A DNA stretch of 39,022 nucleotides from JACKCP01 sp051744925 (GTDB lineage Bacteria; Desulfobacterota; Desulfobacteria; Desulfobacterales; JACKCP01). This document shows, in pieces, positions 25,252 through 33,726 of the stretch. Location of the stretch: the NCBI GenBank assembly GCA_051744925.1, contig JBNJDM010000011.1, forward strand, positions 1-39,022, given 5' to 3'. The notes beneath the pieces were generated by a model, which ran no database searches, was not told the DNA's origin, and saw only the letters and a program-made list of their open reading frames with translations. Made by a program: the position numbers and the translations under genes. How positions within the stretch are numbered: the stretch's first letter is position 1; the number at the start of each line of letters is the position of its first letter.

Positions 25252-25315
25252 TAAAATTATAAATCTATTCTTTTTTTCTTCATAAATTTTTAAGCATTTT
25301 TTGAAAGGACTTCTC

Positions 25316-26965
25316 ATGTTAAAAATAGTTCCTCTGGGAGGGCTTGGAGAAATCGGCCTGAATATGATGGCTGTTGAATATAATGATTCAATAATTATTA
25401 TAGACTGTGGCCTGATGTTTCCGGAGGATTATATGCTCGGTGTAGATATTGTAATCCCCGATTTTACTTATATCAGGCAGAATATAGATAAAATTTCAGC
25501 TGTTATACTTACACATGCCCACGAAGATCATATAGGCGGCATACCTTTTCTTTTAAGGGAGCTCTCGGTACCTGTATGGGGTACTCCTTTTACAGCAGGG
25601 ATTGTAAAAAACAAGCTCGAAGATTCAGAAGTTCCTGTACACAAAGATTTAAGAGTTATAGATATTGATAAGCCGATGAGGCTCGGACCTTTTAAAATCG
25701 ATTTCATAAGAGTTTCCCACTCAACCATTGACGGAGTAGGGATGTGTATTGATACTCCTGAAGGACGCATTATTCATACAGGTGATTTTAAAATTAATCC
25801 TTCAGTGATTAATGATATGTCAACAGATATTAATAAATTTGCTCATTTTGGTGATAAAGGTGTTTTATGCCTGTTGTCAGACTCCACGAATGTTGAGCAT
25901 GAAGGTTATACCATATCAGACCTTGATGTTGGTGAAAGTCTTGATACTCTTATTTCGGGCAGTGGCGGCAGAATTATTGTAGCTTTGTTTGCTTCAAATG
26001 TAGCAAGAATACAGCAGATAGTTAATATAGGTAAAAAGTATAATAAAAAAGTAGCTTTTAACGGAAGAAGTATTGAAACAACTGTAAGGGTTGCAAAGGA
26101 AAAAGGTTTTTTAAAAATTCCTTCTGATATGGAAGTCGGCATAGAAGAAATAAATTATTTTAATAATAAATCTGTAATGATTATAACAACCGGAAGCCAG
26201 GGTGAGCCGATGTCGGCTCTTGCACGGATGTCTGACGGCATACATAAGCAGATAAAGATTAAAAAAGGGGATACAGTAATTTTATCCTCAAAATTTATTC
26301 CGGGTAATGAAAAGGCTATAACCCAGATAATAAATAATCTCTACAGAATCGGTGCCCATGTTGTTTATGACAAAATAGCCAAAGTCCATGTATCAGGCCA
26401 TGCTTTCAGAGGCGAGCTTAAAATGATGCTTAATCTTGTAAAGCCTGAGTACTTTGTTCCGATTCACGGAGAATACCGCCATCTTTTTCATCATGCTGCA
26501 CTTGCCGCAGGTGTTGGAATTCCTGAAAAAAATATTCTTCTTGCTGAAAACGGTATGGAGATTATTTTTAAAGACGGTAAAGGTAAACTGGGAACCAATG
26601 TATCAACAGGGAGGGTTCTTATAGACGGTAAAGGCGTTGGTGATGTAGGAAGAAGCGTATTAAAGGAAAGAAGGGTGTTGTCAGAAGACGGTATTGCTCT
26701 TGTTACAATGATTATGGATGAAGAAACAGGTGCTATTTTATACGGTCCTGAACTTGAATCAAGAGGATTTGTTTTCTGTAATGAGACAGGTCATCTGCTT
26801 CAGGATGCACAATGTGTTATTCTTGAGGTTGTTGAAGATATAGACCCGGGTACTCCAAGGCGGGTTGAACTTATAAGAAACAGGCTGCAGAAAGCTCTCA
26901 GGCAGTATTTTTATTTTACAATAAGAAGAAAACCTGTAATTCTAACTAAAATTCTTGAGGTATAG
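25316..26965 (+). CDS. rnj: Ribonuclease J
   Basis: Metallo-beta-lactamase/beta-CASP ribonuclease with 5'-3' exonuclease and endonuclease activity in RNA processing. Motifs: LTHAHEDHIGGIPFL with H67, H69, D71 and H72; IHTGDFKI; LSDSTNVEHEGYT; TTGSQGEPMSALARM; and VSGHAFRGELKMM with VPIHGEYRHL. I chose the ATG at 25316, with AAGGA six bases upstream, over an in-frame TTG at 25301 that would place the AAGGA inside the coding region. This gives 549 residues, normal for the family. ftsK follows after 11 bases. RNase J instead of, or beside, RNase E is typical of Desulfobacterota and Gram-positives. Confidence 0.96.
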   Translation: MLKIVPLGGLGEIGLNMMAVEYNDSIIIIDCGLMFPEDYMLGVDIVIPDFTYIRQNIDKISAVILTHAHEDHIGGIPFLLRELSVPVWGTPFTAGIVKNKLEDSEVPVHKDLRVIDIDKPMRLGPFKIDFIRVSHSTIDGVGMCIDTPEGRIIHTGDFKINPSVINDMSTDINKFAHFGDKGVLCLLSDSTNVEHEGYTISDLDVGESLDTLISGSGGRIIVALFASNVARIQQIVNIGKKYNKKVAFNGRSIETTVRVAKEKGFLKIPSDMEVGIEEINYFNNKSVMIITTGSQGEPMSALARMSDGIHKQIKIKKGDTVILSSKFIPGNEKAITQIINNLYRIGAHVVYDKIAKVHVSGHAFRGELKMMLNLVKPEYFVPIHGEYRHLFHHAALAAGVGIPEKNILLAENGMEIIFKDGKGKLGTNVSTGRVLIDGKGVGDVGRSVLKERRVLSEDGIALVTMIMDEETGAILYGPELESRGFVFCNETGHLLQDAQCVILEVVEDIDPGTPRRVELIRNRLQKALRQYFYFTIRRKPVILTKILEV

Positions 26966-26976
26966 ATTTAGTTAAA

Positions 26977-29154
26977 ATGAAAAAGGAAATCAGCGGAATT
27001 TTCCTCTTTTTTTTATCTGTATTTTTAATGCTGGGTCTTTTGAGTTACTCTCCGGATGATCCTTCCTTTAATAATGCATTATCATCATTTGATACAGAAA
27101 ATTATGTCGGTGTGTTCGGAGCTTATTTCTGCGGTTCTTTATACGACTTTTTCGGAACAGGTGCTTTGTGGTTTCCTTTACTGATTTTCATAAAGTCGTA
27201 TACTCTTTTTAAGCAGGACTTCATGTTTTTGAAGGGTATTACCGGGTATCTGGGAGCTTTTGTACTGATTACATCCACAGGTTCTTTGTTTCGATCTGCG
27301 GGCGGATACCTTCAAATACCTGATTATCCACTTGTTTCAGGCTTTTTTTATTCTTTCCTAGAAAAATATCTTAATGAGGCAGGCGCATTAATATTTTTGA
27401 TATTTTTATTTATTACAGGTTTGATGTTTGCCACAGGTCTTAGAACCGTTTCTTTTGTATCCGGCTTTCATAGGTTTATTATTTTTACAGTCTTTTTGTT
27501 TGATAAGTTAAGAACTTTATTTTCAGATATTAAAGAAAAAATTTATTTAAAAAGGCAGAAGAAAAAAGCTTTTAAAAAAGATAAAAAAATAAAGAAAACT
27601 CCTGAAAAAATAAAAAAGAAAACACCTGCACCTGTGTCAATCACAACAGAAAAAGTTAATGAAAAAAAAGAGATTCGTTCATATAAAAATGCATCTTCAG
27701 GTAAAGATAAAGATGTTTTAATCCCTTATTCTTTTCTTGAAAAACCACCTGAAAATAATTTTGAAGAATCTTTTGCAGATGTTGAAAAAAAGTCTGAAAT
27801 ACTTGTTAATAAACTTACCGATTTTGGTATTAAGGGAGAGGTTGTATCTGTTTCAAAAGGTCCAGTTGTAACAACATTTGAATATAAACCTGCTCCCGGA
27901 GTTAAAATAAGCAAAGTAGCAAACCTTTCAGACGATCTTGCCCTTGCCTTAAAAGCAACAGGCATAAGAATTGTTGCTCCTATACCCGGCAAATCTGTAA
28001 TTGGAATCGAAGTCCCAAATAAAATCAGGTCTGCAGTATATTCAAGGGAGATACTTGAGACAGAGCAGTTTGTAAAAAGCAAATCTCCTTTAAGCATAGG
28101 TCTGGGCAAAGATATAGAAGGAACCCCAATAGTTGTAAATCTTGATAAAATGCCCCATTTGCTTATTGCCGGTGCTACAGGAGCAGGTAAAAGTGTGTGC
28201 CTTAATATGATGATAACAAGCTTTTTATTCAAAGCGTCTCCTGAAAACCTTAAGATGATCATGATAGATCCTAAGAGAATAGAACTTTCAGTATATGAAG
28301 GAATACCCCACTTATTTACTCCTGTTGTAACAGACATGAAAAAGGCAAAAAATGTTTTATTCTGGGCAGTTCGGGAAATGGAGAGAAGATATGAGCTTCT
28401 GGCCGAAGAAAAATGCAGAAACATTGAACAGTATAATACAAAAATTGAAAAAAAGATAAAATCATCAGATGACCTGTCGGAAGACGACTTTGAAAAGCTT
28501 CCATTTCTGGTAATTATAATTGACGAGCTTGCAGATCTTATGATGGTTGCGTCAAAAGAGATTGAAACTGCCCTTATAAGGCTTGCTCAAATGGCAAGAG
28601 CTTCAGGTATTCATATGATTATTGCTACACAAAGACCTTCTGTGGATGTCCTGACAGGGATAATAAAAGCTAATTTTCCAACAAGAATTGCTTTTAAAGT
28701 TTCATCAAAAGTAGATTCAAGAACTATTCTTGATTCAAACGGAGCTGAAAAACTTTTGGGTAAAGGTGATATGCTTTTTATGCCGCCTGGTGTTGCAGGA
28801 ATTGAAAGAATTCATGGAGCTTTTATTTCAGAAGAAGAACTTGAAAAAGTTCTTGAGTATGTTTCAGCTTCAGGTGAACCTGAGTATCTTGATGAAATAG
28901 CAGATGGACAGAATACAAGCTTTGAAGAGGTTTTCGGGTTAAGCAGCGGGGATGATGAATCAGATGAAGATGATGATAAAAAATATATGGAAGCTGTAAA
29001 GCTTGTCAGGGAAAAAAAGAAAGCTTCCATATCAATGGTTCAGAGGCATCTTAGAATAGGTTTTAACAGGGCTGCAAGAATGATTGAACAAATGGAAAAA
29101 GATGGTATAGTTGCTCCGGCTGAAGGCTCAAAGCCAAGAGAGGTTATTAATTGA
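26977..29154 (+). CDS. ftsK: DNA translocase FtsK/SpoIIIE
   Basis: 725 residues. About four to five membrane segments occupy residues 1-180. A short basic linker (about 190-235, rich in KK and EK) follows; it is far shorter than in E. coli FtsK. Then come the motor alpha and beta domains with Walker A LIAGATGAGKS near 395-405, Walker B IIIDELADLMM, and MIIATQRPSVDVLTGIIKAN. The gamma winged-helix domain at the C-terminus (SISMVQRHLRIGFNRAARMI) reads orienting KOPS-like sequences. It anchors at the division septum and pumps chromosomal DNA, helping dimer resolution. It is separated from RNase J by 11 bases and is probably co-transcribed with it. Confidence 0.97.
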   Translation: MKKEISGIFLFFLSVFLMLGLLSYSPDDPSFNNALSSFDTENYVGVFGAYFCGSLYDFFGTGALWFPLLIFIKSYTLFKQDFMFLKGITGYLGAFVLITSTGSLFRSAGGYLQIPDYPLVSGFFYSFLEKYLNEAGALIFLIFLFITGLMFATGLRTVSFVSGFHRFIIFTVFLFDKLRTLFSDIKEKIYLKRQKKKAFKKDKKIKKTPEKIKKKTPAPVSITTEKVNEKKEIRSYKNASSGKDKDVLIPYSFLEKPPENNFEESFADVEKKSEILVNKLTDFGIKGEVVSVSKGPVVTTFEYKPAPGVKISKVANLSDDLALALKATGIRIVAPIPGKSVIGIEVPNKIRSAVYSREILETEQFVKSKSPLSIGLGKDIEGTPIVVNLDKMPHLLIAGATGAGKSVCLNMMITSFLFKASPENLKMIMIDPKRIELSVYEGIPHLFTPVVTDMKKAKNVLFWAVREMERRYELLAEEKCRNIEQYNTKIEKKIKSSDDLSEDDFEKLPFLVIIIDELADLMMVASKEIETALIRLAQMARASGIHMIIATQRPSVDVLTGIIKANFPTRIAFKVSSKVDSRTILDSNGAEKLLGKGDMLFMPPGVAGIERIHGAFISEEELEKVLEYVSASGEPEYLDEIADGQNTSFEEVFGLSSGDDESDEDDDKKYMEAVKLVREKKKASISMVQRHLRIGFNRAARMIEQMEKDGIVAPAEGSKPREVIN

Positions 29155-29227
29155 TAATCCTGGGGCTGAAGTAGATTGAATTAATTATTTGTGTTTGTTC
29201 AGGCAGTTACATATTAAAGGATTTTGA

Positions 29228-29902
29228 ATGTATAATTTAGATATTATTAACCAGACCAAAGGTTTTATTGATCAGGATGAAGGCTCAACACTTTATGAGT
29301 ATGCTTTAAAAGCATCTGCGGAAATACGGCTTCCCGGAATGGAAATAGGGAGTTACTGCGGGAAATCTTCTCTTTATCTCGGTGCCGGCTGTAAAAAAGA
29401 AAAAAATATTATGTTTTCTGTGGATCATCACAGGGGATCTGAAGAACAGCAGCCCGGAGAAGAGTATTTTGACCCTGATCTCGCAGATCACTCAGGAACA
29501 AAGCTTGATACCCTCCCTTTTTTCCGCAATGCTTTGAGCGAAAGCGGGCTTGAGGATACAGTAATTCCAATTGTCGGAAGTTCCCATGTTGTCGGCAGAT
29601 TCTGGAATTCTTTGCTCTCCTTTGTTTTTATAGACGGCGGGCATTCAATGGAAACAGAATTTGGAGATTACCTTGTGTGGTCGCCAAAAATAGCTGATAA
29701 CGGCTATCTTTTAGTGCATGATATTTTTGATTCTCAAGCAGAAGGAGGGCAGGCTCCCAGGTTTGTATTTGAAAAAGCACTTGCTTCCGGACAATTTGAA
29801 TTGGTTGAAAAAATAAAAACTCTTGGAGTTTTAAAAAAAGTTACACCAGGATGTATAACAGACAGAATAAAAAATGATTATTTAATGTTTGAAAGAGGTT
29901 AA
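29228..29902 (+). CDS. Class I SAM-dependent methyltransferase, Methyltransf_24-like
   Basis: 224 residues. The Rossmann SAM-binding loop is EIGSYCGKSSLYLGAG (motif I); the acidic end of strand 2 is MFSVDHHRG. LSFVFIDGGHSMETEFGDY and NGYLLVHDIFDSQAEGG are typical of the Methyltransf_24 family, which includes O-methyltransferases and sugar methyltransferases. The substrate cannot be told from sequence. It follows ftsK by 73 bases, in which a partial match to the dispersed repeat (TTTGTTCAG at 29194-29202) occurs. Cytoplasmic, no signal peptide. Confidence 0.85.
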   Translation: MYNLDIINQTKGFIDQDEGSTLYEYALKASAEIRLPGMEIGSYCGKSSLYLGAGCKKEKNIMFSVDHHRGSEEQQPGEEYFDPDLADHSGTKLDTLPFFRNALSESGLEDTVIPIVGSSHVVGRFWNSLLSFVFIDGGHSMETEFGDYLVWSPKIADNGYLLVHDIFDSQAEGGQAPRFVFEKALASGQFELVEKIKTLGVLKKVTPGCITDRIKNDYLMFERG

Positions 29903-29925
29903 ACTATTTTAAAGTTTGCCGCAGG

Positions 29926-29947
29926 TGCTTAAATTATTCATTAAGCA
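29926..29947. terminator. Small hairpin between convergent genes
   Basis: TGCTTAA (29926-29932) and TTAAGCA (29941-29947) form a 7-bp stem with an 8-base loop between the methyltransferase gene and the convergent minus-strand gene. There is no T tract, so this is weak support for termination. Confidence 0.25.
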
Positions 29948-29993
29948 GGAGATGTAAATTTTTGTGTAATATAAGAAGGATAAAATAAAGTTT

Positions 29994-30764
29994 TTAGAAA
30001 TCGTATCTCAAAATAAGATTTAAAGCTTCCTGGGAATCATCGTGGAAAGTTTTATTATCATTTTGCAGATCTTTTTTTACGCTGAAATCTTCGGTTTCAT
30101 TCATCCATTTTTCCCAGCTGTATAAAAGTCCAGCGCTGAAAGAATCTGTAAGCTGCTTTCTGAGTCCTATGGACATAGCCATGGCATTTCCTTCATAACG
30201 GTATGAATTGTTCTCCTGTTCTTTTTTACTGTCCTGGCTGTTTATTTCAAGAGCTGTCTGGTAAAAAGAGAGGTTTGAGTCGATATGCATACTTTTGTTA
30301 AGAGCATAAGACAGGTCCATGCCTACAAAAATAGAATTTGTTTTTGAAGAAGATCCTGTGGAGCTGAATCCTGGCTTAGGTTGAGGTTCTTCATTGGTTT
30401 CAGGAGAAGGGGCACTCTCTTTAAATGATGCAGCTTTGTTTTCAGCAGGCTGTATTTTTTTTTCAAGTTTTTTTGTAATTCTGAATTTAGGAATTAATTC
30501 AAGATTTTTATCATATAGATTGAAATCGAATTTGTATCTGATTGCTTTGTCGTAGCTCGCGAAGGGGTTGATTCTGTAAAGATCATTGTTTTTTACATTG
30601 TCAAAATCTTTTAAAAAATCTTTTTCAAAGATGTTGCTTGTTAAAGGTTCACCAGTTTGGGTTTCTGATAAATTATTATACAGAAGTGAGCTGTCCTCTG
30701 CAAAAACGATTTTGCAGAAAAAAACCGATATGATTGTAAAGTAGATAATGACAGCTTTTTTCAT
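29994..30764 (-). CDS. Secreted protein with a probable small outer-membrane beta-barrel
   Basis: 256 residues with a clear signal peptide (MKKAVIIYFTIISVFFCKIVF). The central part (about 110-140) is a Pro/Glu/Ser-rich linker (ESAPSPETNEEPQPKPGFSS). The C-terminal half has amphipathic strands with alternating residues (SIFVGMDLSYALNKSM, MAMSIGLRKQLTDSFSAGLL) and ends LNLILRYDF, a terminal Phe as recognised by the BAM complex. It therefore looks like an outer-membrane barrel of about eight strands or part of one. Function unknown. It lies 155 bases downstream of mdh on the same strand, separated by a hairpin-forming repeat. Confidence 0.7.
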   Translation of the reverse strand: MKKAVIIYFTIISVFFCKIVFAEDSSLLYNNLSETQTGEPLTSNIFEKDFLKDFDNVKNNDLYRINPFASYDKAIRYKFDFNLYDKNLELIPKFRITKKLEKKIQPAENKAASFKESAPSPETNEEPQPKPGFSSTGSSSKTNSIFVGMDLSYALNKSMHIDSNLSFYQTALEINSQDSKKEQENNSYRYEGNAMAMSIGLRKQLTDSFSAGLLYSWEKWMNETEDFSVKKDLQNDNKTFHDDSQEALNLILRYDF

Positions 30765-30843
30765 GTTAATGACCTGAATTTGAATGTAATTTTTTTATTA
30801 CATACTATTAAATTATATTACTATTTACAATAAAAATTTTTAA

Positions 30844-30903
30844 ATAGTTGATGAACTAACCCCTTTTTTGTCCAGCAATTTGATAATTACTGAACAAAAA
30901 AAG
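30844..30903 (-). repeat. Dispersed repeat copy D, forming a 17-bp RNA hairpin after mdh
   Basis: On the minus strand TTTTTTGTTCAGTAATT (30901-30885) is followed by a 4-base loop and AATTGCTGGACAAAAAA (30880-30864). The two mismatches to perfect complementarity are both G-U pairs in the minus-strand RNA and would be C-A clashes in the plus-strand RNA, so the hairpin suits the mdh transcript. GTTCATCAACTAT (30856-30844) follows. It begins about 17 bases after the mdh stop and may act as its 3' end. Confidence 0.55.
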
Positions 30904-30919
30904 AATTTTATTTGAATGA

Positions 30920-31846
30920 TTAAAGATTAAGACTGTTTATCAGCTCATGAACAGCATCTGAAGATTTTTTAAGATCGTTTTTCTCATCTTCCATTAGTTT
31001 TATTTCAATTATTTCTTCTATTCCGTTTTTACCCAGTTTTACAGGCACTCCCATAAAAATTCCGTTTATTTCGTATTCGTCTTCAAGGTATGCAGCACAA
31101 GGCATTATTTTTTTCTTGTCAAAAAGTATGGCTTTTGCCATTTCAACAGCAGATGAAGCAGGAGCATAATATGCACTGCCGGTTTTTAAAAGACTTACAA
31201 TCTCTGCGCCGCCGGTTCTTGTTCTTTCAACTATTTCATCAAGTCTTTTTTTCTCAATAAGTTCGGTTACAGGGATACCTGCAACTGTTGTAAATCTTGG
31301 CAAAGGTACCATTGTATCACCGTGGCCTCCAAGAACAAAAGCCTCAATATTTTCAACAGATACATCAAGCTCTCTGGATATAAATGTTTTAAATCTTGCA
31401 GAATCGAGAACACCGGCCATGCCCATAACTTTGTTTTTACTGAATCCACTTGCTTTTAAAGCGATCTGACACATTGCATCAAGCGGATTGCTTACAATTA
31501 TTAATGAAGCATCAGGAGACTGGGCACATACTTTTTCTGTTACATCCTTCATTATTGCTGAGTTTGTTTCAATCAGCTCATCCCTGCTCATTCCGGGTTT
31601 TCTTGGGATCCCCGCTGTTATAATAACTACATCTGAATTTTTTGTAAAAGAGTAATCAGATGTTCCGATAAGTCTGGAATCATGTCCTTCTACAGGAGCT
31701 GCCTGACTAAGATCAAGAGCTTTGCCTTTTGGCATGTCATTATCAACGTCAACAAGAACAACATCGCATAATTGTTTTTCAGCAAGTCTTTGTGCAGCTG
31801 TTGATCCAACATTTCCTGCGCCTATAACAGTAACTTTACTATTCAT
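30920..31846 (-). CDS. mdh: Malate dehydrogenase, NAD-dependent, LDH-like type
   Basis: Interconverts malate and oxaloacetate in the TCA cycle. 308 residues. The NAD loop GAGNVGS (G9, G11, G14) is followed by VVLVDVD with D33, favouring NAD over NADP. The substrate loop IPRKPGMSRDEL has R82 and R88; Arg at this site marks malate rather than lactate specificity. VSNPLDAM, R151 and the catalytic H175 in GGHGDTMV complete the active site. AAGGGG before the ATG is a good ribosome binding site. It is monocistronic or shares a transcript with the barrel protein downstream; a candidate promoter with an inner palindrome lies upstream. Confidence 0.96.
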   Translation of the reverse strand: MNSKVTVIGAGNVGSTAAQRLAEKQLCDVVLVDVDNDMPKGKALDLSQAAPVEGHDSRLIGTSDYSFTKNSDVVIITAGIPRKPGMSRDELIETNSAIMKDVTEKVCAQSPDASLIIVSNPLDAMCQIALKASGFSKNKVMGMAGVLDSARFKTFISRELDVSVENIEAFVLGGHGDTMVPLPRFTTVAGIPVTELIEKKRLDEIVERTRTGGAEIVSLLKTGSAYYAPASSAVEMAKAILFDKKKIMPCAAYLEDEYEINGIFMGVPVKLGKNGIEEIIEIKLMEDEKNDLKKSSDAVHELINSLNL

Positions 31847-31894
31847 TTTTTTACCCCTTAAAAATAATATTATAATTAAAAATTAGAATTAACT

Positions 31895-31922
31895 TTTTAT
31901 AATGCTGTGGCATAATGTCAAT
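31895..31922 (-). promoter_or_regulatory. Candidate mdh promoter with overlapping palindrome
   Basis: On the minus strand TTGACA (31922-31917) and TAAAAA (31900-31895) are 16 bases apart. The spacer contains a near-palindrome, on the plus strand ATAATGC-TGTG-GCATAAT (31900-31917) with one mismatched pair, as expected of an operator. The regulator is unknown. The remainder of the 325-base gap to 32171 shows no gene and should also hold the promoter of the plus-strand TPR gene. Confidence 0.35.
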
Positions 31923-32171
31923 TTTTGCTGAACTTTGAAAAATTTTAAGTTTTGACTCACAAGGTCATTATTTGTTGCCGATATTCTTAAGATTTTTTTG
32001 TATTACCCCCTGTAAAAGAGTGATACAGTTTGTCTGAAATCGGGAAACAGAAAAATGACTAGTTATGGTATTAATATAAAATGTCACACAATTGCAAGGT
32101 TTGGTATTGTTTTAATAAAGAAAATATATTAATCATAATATTATTTAAATACTGATTCAGGAATTTAGGAT

Positions 32172-33092
32172 ATGGGACTGAAAGAAAAAATACATTCAGT
32201 TAATAAAGAAGCTTCATTGTACAGATCACAGGGTATGTATGAAGAGGCTCTTGAAAAATACAAAGAACTTTTTAAGCTTGTTTCCGGTTATGATGGGCTT
32301 AAAAATAAGTCTGATCTTGAAAATCAAATAAAATCAAAAATTGCAGAAATAAAAAAGCGGCTGAATTTTTATGAAAATGAAGATACAAAAGCTGATATTT
32401 CTGAAGATAAAAAAGAGATAATAAAAAAACTTTTTTCAGATAAAAAAGATGATCCTGATTACAAAAAATTTGAAGAAGCTTTAACTCTGGCAAGGTTTGG
32501 GCAGTTTCAAGATGCAGTAAAGGACCTGGTCCCTTTTCTTAAAAATAAAACTTTTCGATATGAAGCTGCAAGTAATATTGTTCAGTGCTACCGTAATATG
32601 GATAAAGAAAATCAGGCGGAAAAACTTGTCAAAAAATGGGAAAAAGACGGTATTATTTCCCAAAGAGAAGCTTCTGTTCTTTCCGGCCGGGATGATCAAA
32701 AAAATAATGTGCCCCTGGAAAAAATATATCCGGATGACATGGCATCACTTAATGAATCTTCCGGTAACTCAGATTTTGATGCAGATTCTCCGGAAATAAT
32801 GGAGATTGAATCTGTTGGAATAAAGCTTACCGGTAATGAAAATATGAATTCAGATCCTGTAGAACTTGATGTAAGTTTTCAGACCGGAAACCACTTAAGC
32901 CTTATAATATCCAGCAAGGAAAAAAATATTATAGATAATCTGGCAGTAGGTCTCAAACTTAATGATATGTGCTTTTATTCACCTATTGCTGTTTTTAAAA
33001 GTTCTGGTATTGTTCTTTCAAAACACCAAATAGAAAGCGGTCCTAAAAAAGGAGACTGGTGTTTGGATCTGGAAATTAAAAATCCTACCTAA
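32172..33092 (+). CDS. TPR-containing protein, first gene of an MglA-type signalling cluster
   Basis: 306 residues, cytoplasmic. A TPR-like helix pair lies at about 10-40 (ASLYRSQGMYEEALEKYKEL) and further TPR-like repeats at about 97-170 (EEALTLARFGQFQDAVKDLV, then SNIVQCYRNMDKENQAEKLV). A disordered acidic linker (about 185-225) leads to a C-terminal beta-rich domain (VELDVSFQTGNHLSLIISSK, then GDWCLDLEIKN) that I cannot assign; a divergent PilZ-like barrel is one possibility. It ends 13 bases before the MglA-like gene. TPR scaffolds often tether partners, so it may hold the GTPase or its effectors; that is inference. Confidence 0.75.
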   Translation: MGLKEKIHSVNKEASLYRSQGMYEEALEKYKELFKLVSGYDGLKNKSDLENQIKSKIAEIKKRLNFYENEDTKADISEDKKEIIKKLFSDKKDDPDYKKFEEALTLARFGQFQDAVKDLVPFLKNKTFRYEAASNIVQCYRNMDKENQAEKLVKKWEKDGIISQREASVLSGRDDQKNNVPLEKIYPDDMASLNESSGNSDFDADSPEIMEIESVGIKLTGNENMNSDPVELDVSFQTGNHLSLIISSKEKNIIDNLAVGLKLNDMCFYSPIAVFKSSGIVLSKHQIESGPKKGDWCLDLEIKNPT

Positions 33093-33105
33093 AGGGAATT
33101 GATAA

Positions 33106-33723
33106 ATGGCTGTATTTAATATTCAGACTCGGGAAATAGAATGTAAAATTGTTTTTTACGGCCCGGGGCGTGGTGGAAAAACAACCAATGTTGAATATAT
33201 ACATAAAACATTCAAAAAAAATGTTACAGGAGATCTTGTATCAATAGATACACAGGGAGACAGGACACTTTTTTTCGATTTTTTACCAATAGGTTTGGGC
33301 AAAATAAATGGCTGTGATGTTAAAGTTCAGCTTTTTACCGTGCCGGGACAGCCTCAGTATGCTTCAACAAGAAAACTTGTGCTAAAAGGTGCTGATGGTC
33401 TTGTTTTTGTTGCAGATTCTCTTAAAGTCCAGAGAAAAAATAATATTTTATCACTTCAGGATCTTAATGATAATCTTAAGTCCTATGACAAAAGCATTTT
33501 TAAAGTCCCTTTGGTTCTTCAGTACAACAAGCGTGACCTTGAAAACGAAGGTTTTCCAGTTCTTGGAGTGGATCAGCTTGATAAAGATCTCAACAGACAG
33601 CTGAAAGTTCCAAGTTTTCCAGCCAGTGCAATAAAAGGAGACGGAGTAGGCAAGTCTTTGAAAAAATGTCTGGAGCTTACTCTTCAAAACCTCCAGAAAG
33701 AACTTAACTGGGCCGGGAAATAA
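33106..33723 (+). CDS. MglA-like Ras-family small GTPase
   Basis: 205 residues, collinear with Myxococcus MglA as I know it. P-loop FYGPGRGGKTTN (GPGxGGKT, 19-26), switch I region DTQGDRTLFFDFLP, switch II/G3 FTVPGQPQYAS (TVPGQ 78-82, the bacterial MglA form of DxxGQ), and G4 QYNKRDL (N141-D144). MglA sets front-back polarity and directs gliding or type IV pili in myxobacteria and polarity in other bacteria. Its GAP partner MglB (a roadblock protein) is not encoded here. The gene is three bases before the DUF4388 gene, so the two are almost certainly co-translated. Confidence 0.92.
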   Translation: MAVFNIQTREIECKIVFYGPGRGGKTTNVEYIHKTFKKNVTGDLVSIDTQGDRTLFFDFLPIGLGKINGCDVKVQLFTVPGQPQYASTRKLVLKGADGLVFVADSLKVQRKNNILSLQDLNDNLKSYDKSIFKVPLVLQYNKRDLENEGFPVLGVDQLDKDLNRQLKVPSFPASAIKGDGVGKSLKKCLELTLQNLQKELNWAGK

Positions 33724-33726
33724 GCA

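Noticed and set aside
25301..25315. TTG start of RNase J giving five extra residues
   Set aside because: The ATG at 25316 has AAGGA at ideal spacing; the TTG would place that site inside the coding sequence and has no Shine-Dalgarno site of its own.
27726..28424. A 232-codon minus-strand open frame inside ftsK
   Set aside because: It is antisense to the conserved FtsK motor domain; its length reflects codon bias on the sense strand, and no recognisable domain is seen.
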